Positions 25,244-33,574 of a stretch of 64,000 nt of DNA are shown here, in pieces (the stretch's first letter is position 1; each line of letters starts with the position of its first letter). The stretch spans positions 39,862-103,861 of the forward strand of contig CAJBKE010000002.1 in assembly GCA_903953565.1 (NCBI GenBank), written 5' to 3'. Source of the DNA: an uncultured Verrucomicrobiota bacterium (GTDB lineage: Bacteria > Verrucomicrobiota > Verrucomicrobiia > Chthoniobacterales > JACTMZ01). The position numbers and the translations under genes are program-made. The notes beneath the pieces are model-generated. The model was given only the letters and a program-made list of their open reading frames with translations. It was not told the origin of the DNA and made no database searches.

Positions 25244-28090
25244 ATGCCCCAAACAGCCCAACCATCTGATGCCGAAGATCGGCATCCCATCTTCCTCAAG
25301 CCCGATGGGTGGGCGGCTTTGGTCGCCACTCTGATCAGCGGCGCGGTTTATTTTTACACGGCCCAACCGAATGTCGGTTTGCTCGACTCCGGGGAGTTCA
25401 TCGTCGCCGCGCAGCACTTTGGCGTGCCGCATCCCACGGGCTATCCGCTCTGGACATTGCTGGCCTGGCTCTTCCAGTTGCTGCCCCTCGGGAATGCCGC
25501 TTGGGAGATCAATATTTTCAGTGGACTGTGCGGCGCGCTCGCAGTCGGGGCCACCACGCTGCTCGCCGCGTCGATGTTGCGTTGGATGATGCCTTGGTGG
25601 GGGGCGAATGACGGATCTGCCAAAGTGTCCCCGCTTGTCACCGGCCTGATCGCGGTCAGTTTCGGACTGCTCTTCGCTTTCAGTTTTTCATTCTGGACGC
25701 AGGCGGTCATTGCCGAGGTTTACACGCTCCACGGTCTGTTGATCGGGCTCTTCCTGCTTTCGCTCTACTGGTGGGTTCGCCGCCCCGACCTCGACCGTCC
25801 GATTCTTGCCACATTCTTCACCTTCTCGCTCTGCATGAGCAATCACCACCTCACGCTCGCGCTGGCTCCTTTGCCGCTGCTTGTGCCGCTGCTCGTGCGC
25901 CGTTCGGTGTTCTGGGAAGTGCTGGTGGCCTCGGTAGTCAGCGCGGCGCTTGTCTATCTCGGTTTTGCGTGGCTCTCGAAGGACGCCACGACTTGGTCGA
26001 CCGCGATGCGGTTCTTCTATTTTGCCATGCTCGGGCTGATCATCCTTCTCGTGCTCAAATGGCGGCGCGCAGACCTCAAAATCCTCCTCTGGGTCCCGCT
26101 GGTCGTCATCGCCGGTCTTCTTCCCTATGCCTACATGCCCGTCGCATCGTCGACGAACCCCCCGATGAATTGGGGTTACACGAGCACGCCGGAGGGATTT
26201 TTCTACTCGATCAACCGGACGCAATACGCCGGGAGTCTCTCTGACTTGATCGTCCGCACGCTGGGCAAGGGGATGGGCACCGCGCCGGAGAAACCGCCCG
26301 AGCAACCCGACCCCGAGCGGGTCTCGACCCTCGAATTGGGGCGTGAGTTCACCAATTTCTACTGGCGCAAACTGGTCGAGAATTTCACGCCATGGAGCGT
26401 TATTGCCTTCTTTGCCGCCGTCCTGGCCATTTTCCGCCTTCCGCTGCGGCAGAGGACTTTTCTTTACCTCCTGCTCTTCGGTTTTTTGCTCGCCGCGTTC
26501 CTGCAGCCGATCATGGAGCGAACCGAGACCACGATTGACTCCTGGTCCCTGCAATTTCCCTACCACGGCTACGCCTATCTGCTTTTCGCCCTGCTTTGCG
26601 CGGCGGGCACGGGCTACGTGCTGGCGCGGTTGATGTCGGCCAAACCGGCGCTGCGCTACGCGGCATATGTGTTGCCGCTTTTGCCGCTTTGGACCGGGAT
26701 CCACAACGCGCCGCTCTGCAGCCAGCGCGACCACTGGTTCGGCTGGCACTACGGGCACGATATGCTGAAGGACCTGCCGAAGGACGCGTTCGTTTTCGGT
26801 GGCACGGACCCCGGACGTTTCGTGCCGACCTACATGATCCTCGGTGAAAGCTTCGTCGATCCGAAGGACCGCCGCGACCCGGACTTCGATCGCCGCGACC
26901 TCGTCATCGTCACGCAGAACGCCCTGGCCGATGCTTTCTACCAGAAATACATCCACGACCACTACGCTCCGGGGCGCCCTAAGGCGAAAGGCTGGTTCGA
27001 GAAATGGCTGGGCCGCGACAAGCAGTATCCGCCGGATCCCACCATCATGCCGAGCGAGCAGGAGTTGATGGAGATCGTGCGCAACGTCACGATGAATCTC
27101 CCGCCCGGCGCCAACCCGCAGGATCCCAACGTCGGCATTCTCTACCACGCGGCCATCGCGCAATGGATTTTCGAGAAGAACAAGGACAAGCGTGATTTCT
27201 TTATCGAGGAAAGTTTCCCGATGGAGTGGACCTACGCCTATGCCGTGCCCAACGGCCTGAGCTATCGTCTCAACAAGGACCCGTTGGAAACGCTGCCGCC
27301 CGAAGTCGTGGCGGAGGACTTCCGCTACTGGAACGAGTATGTCGACCGCCTGCTCGCTGACAAAAACTACCACGAGGACTTCGACGCCAAGCGTTCCTTC
27401 TCCAAGCTACGCAACTCGACGGGCAACATCTATCGCGCCCGCAAAATGTGGAGCGAGGCTGAGCGCGCCTACCGCCAGGCACTGCAGTTGCACCCGAACA
27501 ACATGGAGTCGCTCGTCGCGCTCAGCGACATCCTGCGCGCGCAGAAGCGATGGGATGAGATGGCTGCGATCTGGGATCGCGCCATGGAGGGCGACCCGAA
27601 CAATCGCGGCGTGCGCAAGGCCCGCGAGCGGGTCACGCGCCTTCGCGAAGCCGATCGCGAGATTTCCTCCCTGCAACGCGAACTTTCCGCCAATCCGCAG
27701 AATCCGGAAATCGTTTCCAACCTGTTGCGTCTCTACATGGAAACCGGCCAGCCCGATCTGGCCCGCCAGCAGCTTGAGCAGTCCGCGCAGGCCTTCGGGG
27801 ACAATCCGGACTTCCTCAAATTCGCCGTAGACTTCAGCAATAGCAACGGCCAGTGGCAAGCGGGTCTCGGACCAGCCCGCAAACTGGCCAATGTCATGTC
27901 CAATGATGCCGGTGTCTGGCTGGCCTTGGCCCGCTTCGAGTTCGCCAACCGCGAAATGAATTCCTTCCTCGAGTCCGCCCGCCGCGCCGTGCAACTCGGC
28001 GGCATCCAAGCCAAGTCCGCCCTGGCCAACGACCCCATGTATGCCATGGTCCGTGGCACGCCGGAGTTCCAGCAGTTGCTCTCGCAGTAG
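25244..28090 (+). CDS. DUF2723 polytopic membrane protein with C-terminal TPR repeats
   Basis: A 948-residue protein. The N-terminal half is a multi-helix membrane domain opening with the DUF2723 signature YFYTAQPNVGLLDSGEFIVA, then FGVPHPTGYPLWTLLAWLF. The D-S-G-E motif in the first loop matches the acidic motif of lipid-dependent O-mannosyltransferase-like GT-C proteins. About ten to twelve helices run to residue 480. A soluble region follows, and residues 720-948 form TPR-type repeats (NIYRARKMWSEAERAYRQAL, LQLHPNNMESLVAL). I infer a GT-C-type enzyme or transporter of glycans; the substrate is unknown. It is flanked by REP elements on both sides. Confidence 0.8.
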   Translation: MPQTAQPSDAEDRHPIFLKPDGWAALVATLISGAVYFYTAQPNVGLLDSGEFIVAAQHFGVPHPTGYPLWTLLAWLFQLLPLGNAAWEINIFSGLCGALAVGATTLLAASMLRWMMPWWGANDGSAKVSPLVTGLIAVSFGLLFAFSFSFWTQAVIAEVYTLHGLLIGLFLLSLYWWVRRPDLDRPILATFFTFSLCMSNHHLTLALAPLPLLVPLLVRRSVFWEVLVASVVSAALVYLGFAWLSKDATTWSTAMRFFYFAMLGLIILLVLKWRRADLKILLWVPLVVIAGLLPYAYMPVASSTNPPMNWGYTSTPEGFFYSINRTQYAGSLSDLIVRTLGKGMGTAPEKPPEQPDPERVSTLELGREFTNFYWRKLVENFTPWSVIAFFAAVLAIFRLPLRQRTFLYLLLFGFLLAAFLQPIMERTETTIDSWSLQFPYHGYAYLLFALLCAAGTGYVLARLMSAKPALRYAAYVLPLLPLWTGIHNAPLCSQRDHWFGWHYGHDMLKDLPKDAFVFGGTDPGRFVPTYMILGESFVDPKDRRDPDFDRRDLVIVTQNALADAFYQKYIHDHYAPGRPKAKGWFEKWLGRDKQYPPDPTIMPSEQELMEIVRNVTMNLPPGANPQDPNVGILYHAAIAQWIFEKNKDKRDFFIEESFPMEWTYAYAVPNGLSYRLNKDPLETLPPEVVAEDFRYWNEYVDRLLADKNYHEDFDAKRSFSKLRNSTGNIYRARKMWSEAERAYRQALQLHPNNMESLVALSDILRAQKRWDEMAAIWDRAMEGDPNNRGVRKARERVTRLREADREISSLQRELSANPQNPEIVSNLLRLYMETGQPDLARQQLEQSAQAFGDNPDFLKFAVDFSNSNGQWQAGLGPARKLANVMSNDAGVWLALARFEFANREMNSFLESARRAVQLGGIQAKSALANDPMYAMVRGTPEFQQLLSQ

Positions 28091-28129
28091 CGGGGATTAT
28101 AGATCTGCGGCACCCGCGGCCCGCAAGAC

Positions 28130-28195
28130 GGTGGGTCGCGATGTCCCCATCGCGATTTCGTGGTGTCTTATCGCCCTGGAACGGCGCGATCCGCC
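28130..28195. repeat. REPIN-like inverted pair overlapping the end of yhbY
   Basis: The left unit is GTGG + GTCGCGATG-TCCC-CATCGCGAT. The inverted right unit is a variant of the GTGGATCGCGCCG arm and encodes, on the minus strand, the final codons and stop of yhbY. Confidence 0.75.
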
Positions 28196-28449
28196 AGGGT
28201 TCGGTAGAGGGTCACTGTATGGCCGACGAGGAGGATCTGGCGTGAATTCGTGCGAGTGGAGAGGTTGGCGGCCAGCGCTTTGCGTTCGGTTTTGTGGTCG
28301 GTGAAGCGGACTTTGACCAGACCGTGATCGGCGAGCGCCTGGTCGAGGGCGGCGAGGAGGGAGTCGGTGATGCCGTCGTGACCGACATGGATAATCGAAT
28401 TGAGTTTTTGCGACCGGGCTTTGAGTTCGCGGAGAGTGGGTTCGTTCAT
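28168..28449 (-). CDS. yhbY: YhbY-family RNA-binding protein (CRM domain)
   Basis: A 93-residue single CRM-domain protein, associated with ribosome assembly in other bacteria. The GxxG-type motif and flanks are IIHVGHDGITDSLLAALDQA, followed by LADHGLVKVRFTDHKTERKA and ILLVGHTVTLYR. The final residues LADRAVPGR and the TAA stop are encoded by one arm of a REP element, so the C-terminal tail probably differs from relatives. The ATG overlaps the methyltransferase stop (ATGA). It is the last gene of the rhodopsin/carotenoid operon. Confidence 0.88.
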   Translation of the reverse strand: MNEPTLRELKARSQKLNSIIHVGHDGITDSLLAALDQALADHGLVKVRFTDHKTERKALAANLSTRTNSRQILLVGHTVTLYRTLADRAVPGR

Positions 28450-29138
28450 GCGTTGAATTTGAAGAGTGAGTAAAAGTTGCCGGGATCGGTGAAGACGATT
28501 TCGCTGCAGCGGAAGCCGGCTTCCTTGGCGAAGGATTGGTAGTCATCCGCCGATTCGGGGCGTTCGGATTCGGTCACGTGATCCCGCAGGGCCTCACGCG
28601 CGGCGGGCGGAAAAGGGTCGTAGGGACCATTCATCGCTGCGACCCAGCGTTTGACATAGCCCTCGCGCGTCTCGTTGTCGTGCAGGATGGGTTCGAAGAG
28701 ATAAAAGGTGCCCCCCGGAGAAGTGGCGCGGTAGAGATGTGTCACGGTCTCGCGTTTGGCGGACTGTTCAAGGTGATGCAGCGAAAGTCCGAGATAAATG
28801 ACGTCAAAGCTTTCGTAGTTGCCGCTTAAGAATGCGGTGAAATCAGCTTCGTGCAGCGTGCGCGGACGACCCAGTTCGGCAACTTTGTTTGCGGCCAAGG
28901 CCAAGGCAGGAGCGGAGAAGTCCACACCGGTGTAAGCGCTCACTTTCGTGCCGTGCAACGCGGCAGCAGTGAGGTCGGCGTCCCCGCAGGCAAGATCGAG
29001 GAAAGTAAACGGCTCGGTTTGCTCCTGCAGTTCGCGGCGCAGAATGTCGCCGACTTCGCGATGGAAGAGCGTATTGTGCTCGATGCAGAGACGGTAGATG
29101 TCCCACTGCGAGAAGAAGGTGTGGACGGCTTCAGACAT
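28446..29138 (-). CDS. Class I SAM-dependent methyltransferase of the phototrophy operon
   Basis: A 230-residue Rossmann-fold methyltransferase. Motif I is FTFLDLACGDADLTAAAL, the acidic strand-2 end is AYTGVDFSAPALALA, and the motif IV region is FDVIYLGLSLHHLEQ. The post-IV segment SPGGTFYLFEPI is typical of small-molecule methyltransferases. The substrate is unknown. It overlaps blh by 8 bases upstream and yhbY by 4 bases downstream, so it is a true cistron of the retinal operon. Methylation of a carotenoid, retinoid or quinone is possible but is only inference. ATG 29138 is used because it gives the natural overlap. Confidence 0.8.
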   Translation of the reverse strand: MSEAVHTFFSQWDIYRLCIEHNTLFHREVGDILRRELQEQTEPFTFLDLACGDADLTAAALHGTKVSAYTGVDFSAPALALAANKVAELGRPRTLHEADFTAFLSGNYESFDVIYLGLSLHHLEQSAKRETVTHLYRATSPGGTFYLFEPILHDNETREGYVKRWVAAMNGPYDPFPPAAREALRDHVTESERPESADDYQSFAKEAGFRCSEIVFTDPGNFYSLFKFNA

Positions 29139-30093
29139 GGCGGGCGAAGAGATCACCGGGCGTCGGATCGCCGCGGCCGTGCCACCAAGCGGTGAGGATC
29201 ATGTGCGGCACGGTGAGAGCGCTCAGTCCCCAGAAAACGGTGCGGATCATGGTTTGGTCGTAGGCGGATGAGGGTGCGAAGACAAACCAGACCACTGCCG
29301 CGATTAAGATGGTCGCCACGGTGAATGGCGTGCTCTCGCGCAGGAGCCAGCGGGCGGCTTGTCCGCCGTTTTCGGGGAAGCGCGCAGCCGCCAAGTCGGC
29401 GATATGGCGGACAGAATGGACAAAGCAGAAGTAGAGAAGAAAGGCGGCAAGCGGATGAAACACGGCGAAGACGGCCGTGGTCAGAATCAACTCGGCGCAG
29501 GCCGCGATCCATCCGGAGCGATGTTGGAGTGCGCGCCAAATCAACGCAGCGACAAGGCAAAGACCCCAAAGGAGGGCGGCGGGGGACGAAACCGCGGCGA
29601 GAATGGAGTACAGAGCCCCAGTCGAATTCGGTCCGACAAGCAGGACAAACAAATCGCGCGTGGTCGACGGATGGAAAACGAGCGGCGCGATCCCGGCAAA
29701 TCCGCCGCGCGCGATCACTTCCACTGCGCGTTGCGGTCCGCTCAGATCCTCCGTATCTCCGAGCCCGAAGTGGATGACGGCGATGAACAGAAAACCAAGT
29801 AGTGCCGCAACGGGTGCAAAGCCCCACACGGCGAGCACGGCGCCTGCGGCGATCAGGTAAAGACCGATGGCTGTGGCGAGTGTCACCCATGACCCGTTTG
29901 TTGCTCCGCGGACCAGATTGAGGTCGAGGGCTCCGTGGGGTAGTCCGAAAATGACGACGGCCGCGGCGAGCAGCGTGAGTTGGGCGGCGAGGGGAATCGA
30001 CGGCAGCAACGGGGAGGCAGCCAGCGTTACCGCGAGCAGAAGAACCACCGCTATGGTGTGGCGGCGCTGGAAGGCGGGGAACCAGTTGTTCAT
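29131..30093 (-). CDS. blh: Brp/Blh-family beta-carotene 15,15'-dioxygenase
   Basis: A 320-residue integral membrane enzyme that cleaves beta-carotene into two retinal molecules. Conserved histidine motifs typical of Blh are present: VIFGLPHGALDL near residues 47-58, AVIHFGLGDTEDL, YFCFVHSVRHIAD and ALTVPHMILTAWW. These would bind the catalytic iron. About eight to nine membrane helices fill the rest. Overlap with crtY is 4 bases (ATGA). Together with the rhodopsin gene in the same operon this gives direct support for retinal-based phototrophy. Confidence 0.92.
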   Translation of the reverse strand: MNNWFPAFQRRHTIAVVLLLAVTLAASPLLPSIPLAAQLTLLAAAVVIFGLPHGALDLNLVRGATNGSWVTLATAIGLYLIAAGAVLAVWGFAPVAALLGFLFIAVIHFGLGDTEDLSGPQRAVEVIARGGFAGIAPLVFHPSTTRDLFVLLVGPNSTGALYSILAAVSSPAALLWGLCLVAALIWRALQHRSGWIAACAELILTTAVFAVFHPLAAFLLYFCFVHSVRHIADLAAARFPENGGQAARWLLRESTPFTVATILIAAVVWFVFAPSSAYDQTMIRTVFWGLSALTVPHMILTAWWHGRGDPTPGDLFARHV

Positions 30094-31220
30094 CGGAGGG
30101 CGGCGCGCAGAAACGGACCAAGAGGCAAGGCGCGCATCACTTGGAGAATATCGGCGGGTCGGGGCTCGGACTCAAGAAAGCGGACGAGCGCGTCGGGTGC
30201 GACGCGTTGGAAAAGGCGGGCGAAATACTCGGGGACGCGTTCCGGTTGATCGGTCATGGCCCGCAAAAACACGCGGTCCATCCAATCGAGGAAGGCCGAA
30301 CCGTGCACAGCTGCCCGATCGGGGCAGCCGGTGCGTTGCCATGCCGCAGCCATGCGTTCCGATGCGGCCTGGATGCGGGAAAAAGCGTAGCCGGAGGAGG
30401 CGCGCACCGCGCCTGCTGTGGTGCCCCAAGGGATGATTCGTTTTTTTTCGACCGCAGAGGACGCAGAGGGGGAGAAACCCATGGGGAGGTTACCTTCTTC
30501 TTGGTGGCGGATTTGCCAATGTGTTTGAGCAAGATTTTTAGAGGCGTATGAGACGATGGCGTCGTCGGAGAAAGCGGGGGTTTTATGGGAAGGAACAAGC
30601 CAGGTGTCCTCGACCAGCGCTGTGTGCGCGTCGAGGGGGAGGACATAGAAAAAGCGGACTCCTTCGGGCCCGGCGGACTGGAAATCCATGAGCGTCACTG
30701 TGCTTGTCCCGAGTTTTGTCTCAGGCGAGTGCAGTTCGAGTCCGCGAAAGATCTGTCGCCATGGGGCGTCGTCGTTCTGGAGCGGCCGACTGTCGAAGAC
30801 CCACGATGACTCAATGAGGCGTCCGTCGGACAGATGAACTACGGCCCGATCGGAAACCTCTTCGATCGATGCGACCGACATTCCGCGGAGAAATTCCGCT
30901 CGCGGGCAGGCTTTGATCCTTTCCCAAGCGACCTGACGGAAGCGATCCGAAGGAATTCGCACGTAGGGTATGTCTGTTGATCCAACGGCGGTCTGGTTGT
31001 GGTCTTTGTCCACGCTCCAGCGTTGCCAGCGATGCGTGATCGCATCGTCGAATATGCTTTCGTGCAGTTGCCAGTGGCACCAAGTGCGGTCGCTTGTGTC
31101 GTTCTGGAGCGGATCGACCAGCAGCATGCGCGGCGGATCAGGCAACGCGGCCAAACGTGCGGCGAGGCTCAATCCGGCCAGTCCCGCGCCGGCAAAGACA
31201 ATGTCGTAGTCTGGTTTCAC
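30090..31220 (-). CDS. crtY: Lycopene beta-cyclase
   Basis: A 376-residue FAD/NAD-type cyclase that converts lycopene to beta-carotene. The dinucleotide-binding motif is DIVFAGAGLAGLSLAARLAA at residues 5-24, followed by LVDPLQNDTSDRTWCHW. The motif FYVLPLDAHTALVEDTW and the G-x-x-P-W-G-T-T region (RIIPWGTTAGAVRASSGYAF) are typical of CrtY. A Ser/Lys-rich segment (GFSPSASSAVEKKRI) before the latter is encoded by a short repeated sequence also found upstream of the minus-strand amidase, beside parA. The start overlaps crtB (ATGA). Confidence 0.92.
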   Translation of the reverse strand: MKPDYDIVFAGAGLAGLSLAARLAALPDPPRMLLVDPLQNDTSDRTWCHWQLHESIFDDAITHRWQRWSVDKDHNQTAVGSTDIPYVRIPSDRFRQVAWERIKACPRAEFLRGMSVASIEEVSDRAVVHLSDGRLIESSWVFDSRPLQNDDAPWRQIFRGLELHSPETKLGTSTVTLMDFQSAGPEGVRFFYVLPLDAHTALVEDTWLVPSHKTPAFSDDAIVSYASKNLAQTHWQIRHQEEGNLPMGFSPSASSAVEKKRIIPWGTTAGAVRASSGYAFSRIQAASERMAAAWQRTGCPDRAAVHGSAFLDWMDRVFLRAMTDQPERVPEYFARLFQRVAPDALVRFLESEPRPADILQVMRALPLGPFLRAALR

Positions 31221-32074
31221 CGGCGTGCTCCGACTAAGCCATCTAATTCGCGGTGCAGAGAGATGTCATGCATTGGCTTTTCGTCGGACCACGCAGTTCT
31301 GCCGAGAAGCGCTCCGGCCACCAGCGCTGCCTTGCGCCAGGCGGGCACGATCACGCGGTCTTCGGTGCGATGGGGTCCACGTCGACGCAATTCTTCGCCG
31401 ATCTCGCGGTAGACGCGCGCGGCGATAAGGATGCCTCGGCGCGATTCGGACGGCAGATAAACCAAACCGGCAATGCCGCTCGCGTAATAGGGTTCGGCTA
31501 AGGCTAGGCATCGCAAGGCGGCTTGATGGACGACTTCCTGAGCTCCGCGAATCGAAGGTGTTGGGACAGGGAGCCAAGTGGCCGATATGTAACGGCGACC
31601 ATGGTCGGCATCCTCGCGGGTATCACGAGCGATGTTTGTCAGTTGCAGGGCGATGCCGAGATCGATCGCATGCCAGGCGGCGGCGGGCTCGGTCGCGCCG
31701 AGGACGCGGGCCATCATGAGGCCGACTGTGCCGGCGACGCCGTGGCAATAGCGGAGCAGGGCGCGTTCGTCGGCTATTTGCGTCGGACCGGTGTCGTCGC
31801 GCAGGGCGCGGGCCAAGGCGATGGCGGGGGCAGGATCGGGATTGTCGAGTGTGAGGCAGAGAACGGCGAGGGGATGCGAGCGGTCGTTGTTTTCGAGGGC
31901 AGTGGCCACGGCTTCGATTTGCGCGGCGTCGCCAGTTTCGTCGGCGAGGTCATCAAGCCCGCGGCAGAAAGCGTAAAGTTGCGTGGCGGCGCGTCGGCGT
32001 TCAGGCGGGAGGAATTTTCCGGCGAGGTGGAAACTTTTGCCGGCGCGGGCGAGCAGTTCTTCGGGCGTGCTCAT
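31217..32074 (-). CDS. crtB: Phytoene synthase (squalene/phytoene synthase family)
   Basis: A 285-residue enzyme that condenses two GGPP molecules to phytoene. Both aspartate-rich motifs are visible: GLDDLADETGD near residue 44, and LTNIARDTREDADHGRRYIS near residue 150. The opening FHLAGKFLPPERRRAATQLY AFCR block is typical of the family. ATG 32074 overlaps the crtI stop as ATGA and puts the conserved core about 15 residues in; the longer upstream frame lies antisense-free inside crtI coding sequence and is not used. Confidence 0.92.
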   Translation of the reverse strand: MSTPEELLARAGKSFHLAGKFLPPERRRAATQLYAFCRGLDDLADETGDAAQIEAVATALENNDRSHPLAVLCLTLDNPDPAPAIALARALRDDTGPTQIADERALLRYCHGVAGTVGLMMARVLGATEPAAAWHAIDLGIALQLTNIARDTREDADHGRRYISATWLPVPTPSIRGAQEVVHQAALRCLALAEPYYASGIAGLVYLPSESRRGILIAARVYREIGEELRRRGPHRTEDRVIVPAWRKAALVAGALLGRTAWSDEKPMHDISLHRELDGLVGARR

Positions 32075-33561
32075 GCGGCGCGGCGGAGGATGTTTTCGAC
32101 GACTTTGGCGGAGCTCAGGACGCCGGGCATTCCGGCCCCGGGATGGGTGCCGGCGCCGACGAAATAAAGACCCGGGACGTCTTCGCTCTCGTTGTGGAAG
32201 CGGAACCAGGCGGACTGCGTGAGAACGGGGGCAATGGAGAACCCGGTGCCGTGGGTGGTGAGTAACTCGTCGCGGAAGTAGGGCGGGGCGATGTGGAATT
32301 GGGAGACGAGGTGTTTGTCGAGGTCCGGGAGGATGGTTTTCTCCAGCTGAGCGAGGATGCGCTGCGCGTATTGCGGCCCTTTGGTCTCCCAATCGATTGG
32401 ATGCTGAAGGTTGGGGACTGGGGAGAGGACGTAGAAGGTGTCGTGTCCGTCGGGCGCCATGGACGGATCGGTCGCGGTGGGGCGGTGCAGGTAGAGGCTG
32501 AAGTCGTCGGCGAGGATGCCGCGTTGGAAAATGTCGTGGAGGAGTCCGCGGTAGCGCGGTCCGAAGAGGATGGTGTGATGGGCCACGTTTTCGTAGCGGC
32601 GGTTGGTGGCAAAGAAGAGGACGAAGAGCCCCATGCTGTATTTGCGGCTGGCGAGTTTTTGGTCGGTCCAGATGCGGCGGTGTTCGGCGGGGACGAGCTT
32701 GCGGTAGACGGTCGGCGGATCGGCATTGGCCACGACGACTTCGGCTTCGAGCGTTTCGCCGTTGGCGAGGCGGACGCCGGCGGTGCGCCCTTCGCGAATG
32801 AGGATTTCCTCGACCGTGGCGCTGGTCCGGAATTGCACGCCGTGACGGCGTCCGAGATCGAGCAGTGCATCGACCAGCGCACCGGTGCCGCCGCGGGGAA
32901 ACCAGACGCCCCATTCGCGTTCGAGATAGTGAATGAGAGAGTAGAGACATGAGGTGTCGAACGGATTGCCGCCGACGAGCAGGGGTTGGATGCTGAAGAA
33001 CATGCGCAGCGAGGGATCGCGCAGGTGGGAGCAGACGAGATCGTAAACCGTGCGATCACCGCGCAACCGGACAAGATCGGGCAGGATGCGGATCATGTCC
33101 GTGAGGCTGCTGAACGGTTCGGCGGCGAGTTTGGTGAAGCCTGTGTCGTAGAGTTTCCGGGACTTTTCGAGAAGGCGCAGGTATCCGCGCTGGTCGAGGG
33201 GATTGAATTTGGCGATTTCGCGGAGGGTGTCCTCGACGGTGCCGCCGTAATCGAAGGTCCGGCCTTCGTGGTCGATCATGCGATACCACGGTTTGACCGG
33301 GAGGAATTCGATGTGGTCGGCGCGGTTTTCGCCGAAGAGGGCGAAGAGTTCGTCGAAGAGGAAGGGGGCGGTGAGCACGGTCGGTCCAGCGTCGTAAAAA
33401 AATCCGTCGCGGCGGAAGACGCGGGCGCGACCGCCGTGGTCGGGTTGGCGCTCGAGGAGAGTGACCTCGTGTCCGAGGGAGCGGAGACGGAGAGCGGCGG
33501 CGATTCCGCCAAAGCCGGAGCCGATGACAAGGGCGCGGGGGGAAGAGGATGCGACGGTCAT
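32071..33561 (-). CDS. crtI: Phytoene desaturase
   Basis: A 496-residue FAD-dependent desaturase that turns phytoene into lycopene. The N-terminal FAD motif is ALVIGSGFGGIAAALRLRSL, then VTLLERQPDHGGRARVF and FFYDAGPTVLTAPFLFDELF. The C-terminal carotenoid oxidoreductase signature is VPGLYFVGAGTHPGAGMPGV. Residues WGVWFPRGGTGALVDALLDL fit bacterial CrtI. The ATG lies in a REP-like hairpin shared with the crtE stop, and overlap with crtE is 4 bases. Confidence 0.94.
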   Translation of the reverse strand: MTVASSSPRALVIGSGFGGIAAALRLRSLGHEVTLLERQPDHGGRARVFRRDGFFYDAGPTVLTAPFLFDELFALFGENRADHIEFLPVKPWYRMIDHEGRTFDYGGTVEDTLREIAKFNPLDQRGYLRLLEKSRKLYDTGFTKLAAEPFSSLTDMIRILPDLVRLRGDRTVYDLVCSHLRDPSLRMFFSIQPLLVGGNPFDTSCLYSLIHYLEREWGVWFPRGGTGALVDALLDLGRRHGVQFRTSATVEEILIREGRTAGVRLANGETLEAEVVVANADPPTVYRKLVPAEHRRIWTDQKLASRKYSMGLFVLFFATNRRYENVAHHTILFGPRYRGLLHDIFQRGILADDFSLYLHRPTATDPSMAPDGHDTFYVLSPVPNLQHPIDWETKGPQYAQRILAQLEKTILPDLDKHLVSQFHIAPPYFRDELLTTHGTGFSIAPVLTQSAWFRFHNESEDVPGLYFVGAGTHPGAGMPGVLSSAKVVENILRRAA

Positions 33562-33574
33562 AGACCGCCGCTAC
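33553..33574. repeat. Half REP element forming the crtE-crtI junction
   Basis: On the minus strand the sequence is GTAG + CGGCGGTC-TAT-GACCGTC, the same unit as in the 15345 element. The ATGA that contains the crtI start and crtE stop sits at the hairpin loop. Confidence 0.7.

Noticed and set aside
25688..27373. 561-residue antisense frame opposite the DUF2723 gene
   Set aside because: Shadow of a well-supported sense gene; no start context or conserved motif.
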